NCBI GenBank assembly: GCA_046290435.1 | Contig: JBKAGO010000033.1 | Coordinates: 243,579 to 307,578 of the forward strand | Source of the DNA: CAVQUE01 sp046290435 | GTDB taxonomy: Bacteria; Actinomycetota; Acidimicrobiia; Acidimicrobiales; UBA8592 | Length of the DNA: 64,000 nt | Direction of reading: 5' to 3' | In this document: positions 60,067-64,000 of the stretch, piece after piece | Layout: every line of letters begins with the position of its first letter | Position numbering within the stretch: the stretch's first letter is position 1 | Translations under genes and position numbers: made by a program | Notes under the pieces: model-generated | Seen by the model: only the letters and a program-made list of their open reading frames with translations | Databases searched by the model: none | What the model was told of the DNA's origin: nothing

Positions 60067-60933
60067 TCAGCGGTGGCGGTCGAGCCAGGCGAGCAGATCG
60101 GCGGTGACCTCGTCGCGGTTGGTCTCGTTGAAGATCTCGTGGCGCGCCCCGGGGTAGAGGATGACCTCGACGTCGGCGACGCCTGCGTCGCGATAGCGCG
60201 ACGCCACCAGCTGGATCAGCTCGCCGCCGCCCGCGAGGGGGTCGGCGTCGCCGGAGAACACAAGGATGGGCAGGTCGCTGCGGATGGCGGCGAGGGCCTC
60301 GGGGTCGCCGAAGCGTTCGGCGGTGCCCAGCATCGATGCTGCGCCCGGGGCGTTCAGCCCGAAGCCGCAGTCGGGATCGGCGAGGTAGGCGTCGACCTCG
60401 GCGTCGTCGCGGCTGAGCCAGTCGTACTCGGTGCGGGCCGGCTCGAACGGGGCGTTGAAGGCGCTGAGGTCGACCTCGGCGTCGGGGTCGATGGCGGCGC
60501 CGATGATGTCCACCGCGCTCGTGCCCGACAGGGCCGCACCGTCGAGGCGGTCGCTGTTGTCGAGCAGGTACTGCTGCAGTGCGAACGAGCCCATGCTGTG
60601 ACCCACGACGAACAGCGGCAGGTCGGGGTCTTCGGCGCGGGCCGCGTCGGCGACGACGCCGAGGTCGTCGACCAGGGCGGGCCAGCCGCCGGGGCCGAGG
60701 TCGCCGTGGTGGTCGGGCGATCCCGCGGTGCGGCCGTGGCCCCGGTGATCGGCTGCCACCACGACATGGTCGGCGCCGACGAGGGCCTCGGCCAGGCGCC
60801 GGTAGCGGCCGGCGTGTTCGCCCATGCCGTGGGCGATCTGGACGATGGACCGGGGCTCGGCGTCGCCGGACCAGTGGTAGCCGACCAGGGTCGTTCCGTC
60901 GGCGGCGGTGAGGGACAGCTCGCGTTCGTTCAT
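60067..60933 (-). CDS. Monoacylglycerol-lipase-like alpha/beta hydrolase
   Basis: 288 residues. The nucleophile elbow is VGHSMGSFAL, the catalytic Asp is in FSGDADPLAG and the His in GARHEIFNE, as in monoacylglycerol lipases (Hydrolase_4). HGMGEHAGRY supplies the oxyanion region. It is likely a cytosolic esterase for monoacylglycerols or similar esters. It is convergent with the MarR gene. Confidence 0.88.
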   Translation of the reverse strand: MNERELSLTAADGTTLVGYHWSGDAEPRSIVQIAHGMGEHAGRYRRLAEALVGADHVVVAADHRGHGRTAGSPDHHGDLGPGGWPALVDDLGVVADAARAEDPDLPLFVVGHSMGSFALQQYLLDNSDRLDGAALSGTSAVDIIGAAIDPDAEVDLSAFNAPFEPARTEYDWLSRDDAEVDAYLADPDCGFGLNAPGAASMLGTAERFGDPEALAAIRSDLPILVFSGDADPLAGGGELIQLVASRYRDAGVADVEVILYPGARHEIFNETNRDEVTADLLAWLDRHR

Positions 60934-61078
60934 GGAGCCGATCCTCGCAGATCGCCGCCCTTGGCGGGAAGGCTCGGCCGGATCGGCGCCTGGGCTCAAC
61001 GGTCGGTGTCGGTTGCCGATGGGCAACCGACGTGGAGGCCCGATGGCCCACTGCGAATCCAAGAGAGCGGGGAACGAG

Positions 61079-61165
61079 ATGAGCGAATTCCAGGCCGGGC
61101 CCGGCTGGTGGCAGGCATCGGACGAGCGGTGGTGCGGGTGGGGCACCCGCCCTCGGCTCTCGTGA
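61079..61165 (+). CDS. 28-residue protein with GPGWWQASD motif
   Basis: ATG 61079 has GGGGAA upstream as ribosome-binding site. The peptide begins MSEFQAGPGWWQASDERW and ends 18 bp before the next gene. The GPGWWQASD-x-W motif resembles the short DUF2510-like module found at the N-terminus of membrane proteins in actinobacteria. Here it stands alone, so it may be a free micropeptide or a truncated domain of the downstream membrane protein. Confidence 0.5.
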   Translation: MSEFQAGPGWWQASDERWCGWGTRPRLS

Positions 61166-61183
61166 TCCCGGGCGGGCCGAGAC

Positions 61184-61771
61184 ATGTCCGACCTCTTCCT
61201 GCTTCTCGCCGCGATCGTGGTGGTCGCGGCGCTCGTGTCGTGGTTCGGCCGGCGCGAACGGCTCGCCCCTGTCTGGGCTCGGGCTGCCGAGGACCTGGGG
61301 CTGCCGCCGCCGCCCCGAAAGGGCTTCCTGTCGAGGCCGTCGCTGTCGGGCACCGTCGACGGTCGCCGGCTCCGTGTCCGGGAACGGGCCGACAACGAGT
61401 CCGACTGGATCGACTACGACCTCGGCGTCCTGCACGGCCTGCCGTCGGGCCTGACGGTCAAGGCGGCATCCATCGGCTCGCGGGTCCCGGTGGTGGGGAC
61501 GCTGCTCAGCGGTGGCCGCCACCACATCGAGACCGGCGATGGCCGCTTCGATGCGAGCTTCGTCGTGGTCGGCGACGACCCTGCGGAGGTGGGGGACTTC
61601 CTGACCGATGAGCGTCGCGCCGTCCTCGTGTGGCTGGCGCAGGAGTGTCCCGGGTTCCGCCTGAAGAACGGCGAGCTGAAGTACCGCTTCGGCGGGGACA
61701 CCGAGCAGATCGGGAACGTCGCACGGCCGGCTCGCGCCATGATCGAGGCCGCCCGGGTGTTGGGGGGCTGA
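61184..61771 (+). CDS. Membrane-anchored protein of unknown function, paralogue 1
   Basis: 195 residues. One N-terminal helix (about 3-20) is followed by a soluble domain with VWARAAEDLGL, ETGDGRFDASFVVVGDD and FLTDERRAVLVWLAQECPGF. This layout recalls DUF3137-like domains, but the match is only by eye. It is about 50-60% identical by eye to the first 190 residues of the next gene. Localisation is probably cytoplasmic face or outside of the membrane; function unknown. Confidence 0.68.
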   Translation: MSDLFLLLAAIVVVAALVSWFGRRERLAPVWARAAEDLGLPPPPRKGFLSRPSLSGTVDGRRLRVRERADNESDWIDYDLGVLHGLPSGLTVKAASIGSRVPVVGTLLSGGRHHIETGDGRFDASFVVVGDDPAEVGDFLTDERRAVLVWLAQECPGFRLKNGELKYRFGGDTEQIGNVARPARAMIEAARVLGG

Positions 61772-61786
61772 GCTCCGCCCCTCACC

Positions 61787-61792
61787 TAGAAT
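61787..61792 (+). promoter_or_regulatory. -10 element of a probably leaderless transcript
   Basis: TAGAAT lies 8 nt before ATG 61801. Paralogue 2 therefore has its own promoter although it follows paralogue 1 by only 29 bp. Confidence 0.45.
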
Positions 61793-61800
61793 CTCGTCGC

Positions 61801-63228
61801 ATGGCCGGGCTGATCATCCTCGCGTCGCTGGGTGTGCTGGTCGCTGGCGTCGTCTCGGCCGTCCAGAGGCGAAGCCGCCTCCAACCGTTGTGGGCCCGCG
61901 CCGCCGCCGATCTGGGCCTGCCGCCGCCCACCGGCGGTCCGCTCGCCGATCCTTCGATCTCGGGTCGCGTCGATGGCCGTCACCTCACGGTGCGCGAGCG
62001 TTCGGGCGACGACAAGGTCTGGATCGAGTACGAGCTCGCGATCCTGCGGAGTCTGCCGGCGGGCTTGACGATCAGCTCCGAACACCTGGGCTCCCGGATA
62101 CCCGTGCTGGGGAAGCTGTTCAGCGGTGGGCGCGAACAGGTCGAAACCGGTGACGGGGCCTTCGACGAGGCCTTCATCGTGACCGGCGACGACTCCGACG
62201 AGGTGCGAGCGTTCCTGACCGACGAGCGGCGCACCTGCCTCGTACGGCTTGCGCAGGAGTGTCCCGGCTTCGAGCTGAAGCGAGGCGAGCTGACGTACCG
62301 CTTCAACGACCGCAGCGAGAAGATCGCCGACCTCGCTCGACCCGCCCACGCCATGGTCGCAGCTGCAAGGGTGCTGTCGCCCTCGGGCGCCGGCTCGGCG
62401 TCGCACCGGGGCCGTGCCGGCGACGGTGAGGCCGCTGCGGGTCAGATCTTTCCCGGGGCGGAACAGCGACTCTCTCCGCCATCGGGTCGACCTCCAGGCA
62501 TAGAGCCGCCCGTCACTACCTCCTCCGCCACCAGCACCACCACTGCGGCCACCGACGCTGCCACCACCACCGACGACGTCGCCGCCGACGCTGCTGCTGC
62601 GCCTCCCGTGGCGGTGTCACCGATCGAGGGTCGCACCGAAGCGACCTCATCCGACGTGCCAGGCGTGGTCTTCCCGGTCGTCGGGCCTGGCGCCGACCCA
62701 GCAGACTTCGATGACGTCGGGCCTGTCGGCGAAACAGTCGGGCCGGCGGGGCTGCTCGATCCGGCTGACGCGACTGGCGAAGCTGACGGGGCTGACGCCG
62801 CTGGTTCCGAGATTCCCGGTGAGGCCCGAGCTCTCGAAGGCGCCGAGGATCCTGGTGCGGCAGTCACGGCTGTCGATCAGGCGCCCGCGCTCGCTGCGGT
62901 CTTCGGGGTGTCGGCCGGGGCGGGCGCTGCGGTGTTCGACGAGCGGCTGCGTGGCCGGCGGGTCCGGTGGTCGGGCACCGTGGAACGGGCGGGGCGCTAC
63001 GCCAACGATCTCGACCTGGGTGCAGGACCGGGGATTCGGGCAGTGGTCGACCTCGGATCGGTCGACACGGGCGACTACGGCGTGGCCAGGGTCGCCGCTG
63101 TCGTGGCGTTCCCCCTCGATGCCGCTGTCGGTGACGGAGATCCGGTGACCTTCGAGGGAACGGCTGCGTCGCTGGATCACTTCGCCCGCCGCGTCGTCGT
63201 CACCGACGCCACGGTTGTCGCCGGCTGA
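61801..63228 (+). CDS. Membrane-anchored protein, paralogue 2, with C-terminal OB-like domain
   Basis: 475 residues. The N-terminal 190 residues duplicate paralogue 1: one helix, then LWARAAADLGL, ETGDGAFDEAFIVTGDD and FLTDERRTCLVRLAQECPGF. A Thr/Ala/Pro/Gly-rich low-complexity linker of about 160 residues follows. The C-terminus (about 375-475) has RLRGRRVRWSGTVERAGRY and DPVTFEGTAASLDHFARRV, resembling the OB-fold of tRNA_anti-like domains. The function is unknown. Confidence 0.68.
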   Translation: MAGLIILASLGVLVAGVVSAVQRRSRLQPLWARAAADLGLPPPTGGPLADPSISGRVDGRHLTVRERSGDDKVWIEYELAILRSLPAGLTISSEHLGSRIPVLGKLFSGGREQVETGDGAFDEAFIVTGDDSDEVRAFLTDERRTCLVRLAQECPGFELKRGELTYRFNDRSEKIADLARPAHAMVAAARVLSPSGAGSASHRGRAGDGEAAAGQIFPGAEQRLSPPSGRPPGIEPPVTTSSATSTTTAATDAATTTDDVAADAAAAPPVAVSPIEGRTEATSSDVPGVVFPVVGPGADPADFDDVGPVGETVGPAGLLDPADATGEADGADAAGSEIPGEARALEGAEDPGAAVTAVDQAPALAAVFGVSAGAGAAVFDERLRGRRVRWSGTVERAGRYANDLDLGAGPGIRAVVDLGSVDTGDYGVARVAAVVAFPLDAAVGDGDPVTFEGTAASLDHFARRVVVTDATVVAG

Positions 63229-63328
63229 AGGATCGCTCCGGCCGCCGGTGGCCGGGTCTCGTGACTGGCCGTTCGTGTCGGCTGCGCCGGGCGATGCGGT
63301 GCGGTCTCGATGCGTTCGCCGGTGCCGA

Positions 63329-63718
63329 TCAGTTCCGGTGTGCTTCGACAGGCGTGAGGACGAAGACGGCGACGACTCGGCCCGAGCGCTGCTGGTAGCG
63401 CTCGATCCGCGGCCACACCGCGGTGAGCTCCGCCCAGGTGGCGGACCGTTCGTTGCCGGTCAGCTCGCGGGCGGTGACGGGGATGCGTCGGCGTGCGATG
63501 ACGGCGCCCGCACGGGGCTCGGCACGGAGATTGGCGACCCAGTCGGGGGTGCGGCGCATCCCGGCGGCGCCTCCGACGATGAGCCAGGTGCCGGCGCCGG
63601 CTGGTCGGTAGGCGACCGGCGTCGACCGGAGTTGGCCACTGCAGCGTGCGCGAGTCGGCCCGAGCGTAGGTAACGCACCAAGGACGACCGTGGCTCGGGC
63701 TTCACGGTCGGATGTCGC
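63329..63718 (-). pseudogene. Remnant of a deazaflavin-dependent nitroreductase (DDN family)
   Basis: The frame reads SGQLRSTPVAYRP, GTWLIVGGAAGM, RRTPDWVANLRAEPRAGAV, then ERYQQRSGRVVAVFVLTPV, which matches the C-terminal two-thirds of F420H2-dependent DDN proteins. It is open back only to a stop at 63719-63721 and has no ATG, GTG or TTG before an internal ATG at 63559. The N-terminus is therefore missing or in another frame. Translation from 63559 would give 76 residues lacking the first half of the fold. Confidence 0.55.
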
Positions 63719-63721
63719 TCA

Positions 63722-64000
63722 GGCGCGATCGGCGCGCGCTGGTGGCCTCCCCGGGGCGGGGGCGTTCGGGTGTTCGCGGCTCGGGCCATGAGTGCGGCGG
63801 GCTGGTCTGTTCTGGGCATCAGGAGTCACGCGGCGTGGAGGGATCGCCGGGGCGTGATCCGGGTTGGGGCCCGTCGTCGGGCGGTTCGCTGCGTCGAGTG
63901 CCGTAGCGGGGCCTCGCTGCCTCCGATCTCGGAGGCCGAGTGGTGTTCGGTCGGGCCGGCGGTGTGGGTGGTGGTGGGTTGGGTCGGTTGCTCTTGGCGT
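63722..64000. other. Right-edge region without a recognised gene
   Basis: No open frame here shows real coding character. The last 60 bases are G/T-rich. The only structure seen is the inverted repeat at 63919-63936. Confidence 0.5.
63919..63936. repeat. 18-bp inverted repeat
   Basis: GCCTCCGA-TC-TCGGAGGC, a perfect 8-bp stem with a 2-nt centre. It could be a terminator stem or an operator. Confidence 0.4.

Noticed and set aside
1..64000. Mobile element, prophage, CRISPR array or RNA genes
   Set aside because: No transposase, integrase, direct-repeat/spacer array, or tRNA/rRNA-like sequence was recognised on reading; short tRNA-like genes could still be missed without a covariance search.

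Overview
The window is GC-rich, densely coded DNA from an actinobacterium, most likely of the class Acidimicrobiia (inference). The support is two F420/luciferase-family oxidoreductases, a remnant of a deazaflavin-dependent nitroreductase, AftD-type arabinofuranosyltransferases, a 28-residue ORF with the GPGWWQASD tryptophan motif, many ATGA/GTGA stop-start overlaps, and a mixture of Shine-Dalgarno-led and apparently leaderless genes. No rRNA, tRNA, CRISPR, phage or transposase gene was recognised.

Layout. (1) 1-13.0 kb is a surface-glycan region: two AftD-like GT-C transferases (the first runs off the left edge, the second has a frameshift), a MOP-type flippase, two paralogous membrane-anchored concanavalin-like proteins, an HHxxxDG acyltransferase, an FkbM methyltransferase and a GT4-type glycosyltransferase. 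(2) 13.2-27.4 kb is an uptake and acyl-CoA degradation island. A sugar-type ABC importer (fused ATPase, one permease, two paralogous binding lipoproteins) is interleaved with an enoyl-CoA hydratase, two SDRs, a cupin, an acyl-CoA ligase, an OB-fold/thiolase pair (OB-fold gene frameshifted) and a P450. A TetR gene lies centrally, and the same near-palindrome occurs at both forward operon promoters. (3) 27.5-33 kb holds a GGDEF-EAL protein with a co-translated lipoprotein, a rhodanese, a nitroreductase and a PhyH-type dioxygenase. (4) 33-41 kb holds an ECF transporter (T, fused A-A', S) in one operon with a double-HAD protein, divergent from a LacI regulator; a 24-bp perfect palindrome lies between them. 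A nucleoside hydrolase and a MarR regulator follow. (5) 41-51 kb is a catabolic region: a three-subunit molybdenum hydroxylase (large subunit frameshifted), an amidohydrolase, an LLM oxidoreductase and a Rieske oxygenase, then an SsuA/NMT1-type ABC importer preceded by a 23-codon leader ORF. (6) 51-56.4 kb has a half-MFS protein fused to a cyclic-nucleotide-binding domain, a NarL-type two-component system, and a divergent class A beta-lactamase-like lipoprotein whose N-terminal domain resembles the kinase's extracytoplasmic domain. (7) 56.4-64 kb has acetoacetyl-CoA synthetase, an LLM oxidoreductase, a MarR regulator, a monoacylglycerol-lipase-like hydrolase, a tandem pair of uncharacterised membrane-anchored paralogues and a nitroreductase remnant.

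Most interesting: the sensor domain shared by the histidine kinase and the divergent hydrolase, the LacI-ECF-HAD locus with its perfect operator, the duplicated TetR-type operator, and the coupled leader peptide. Three single-base frameshifts interrupt otherwise well-preserved genes and need read-level confirmation.
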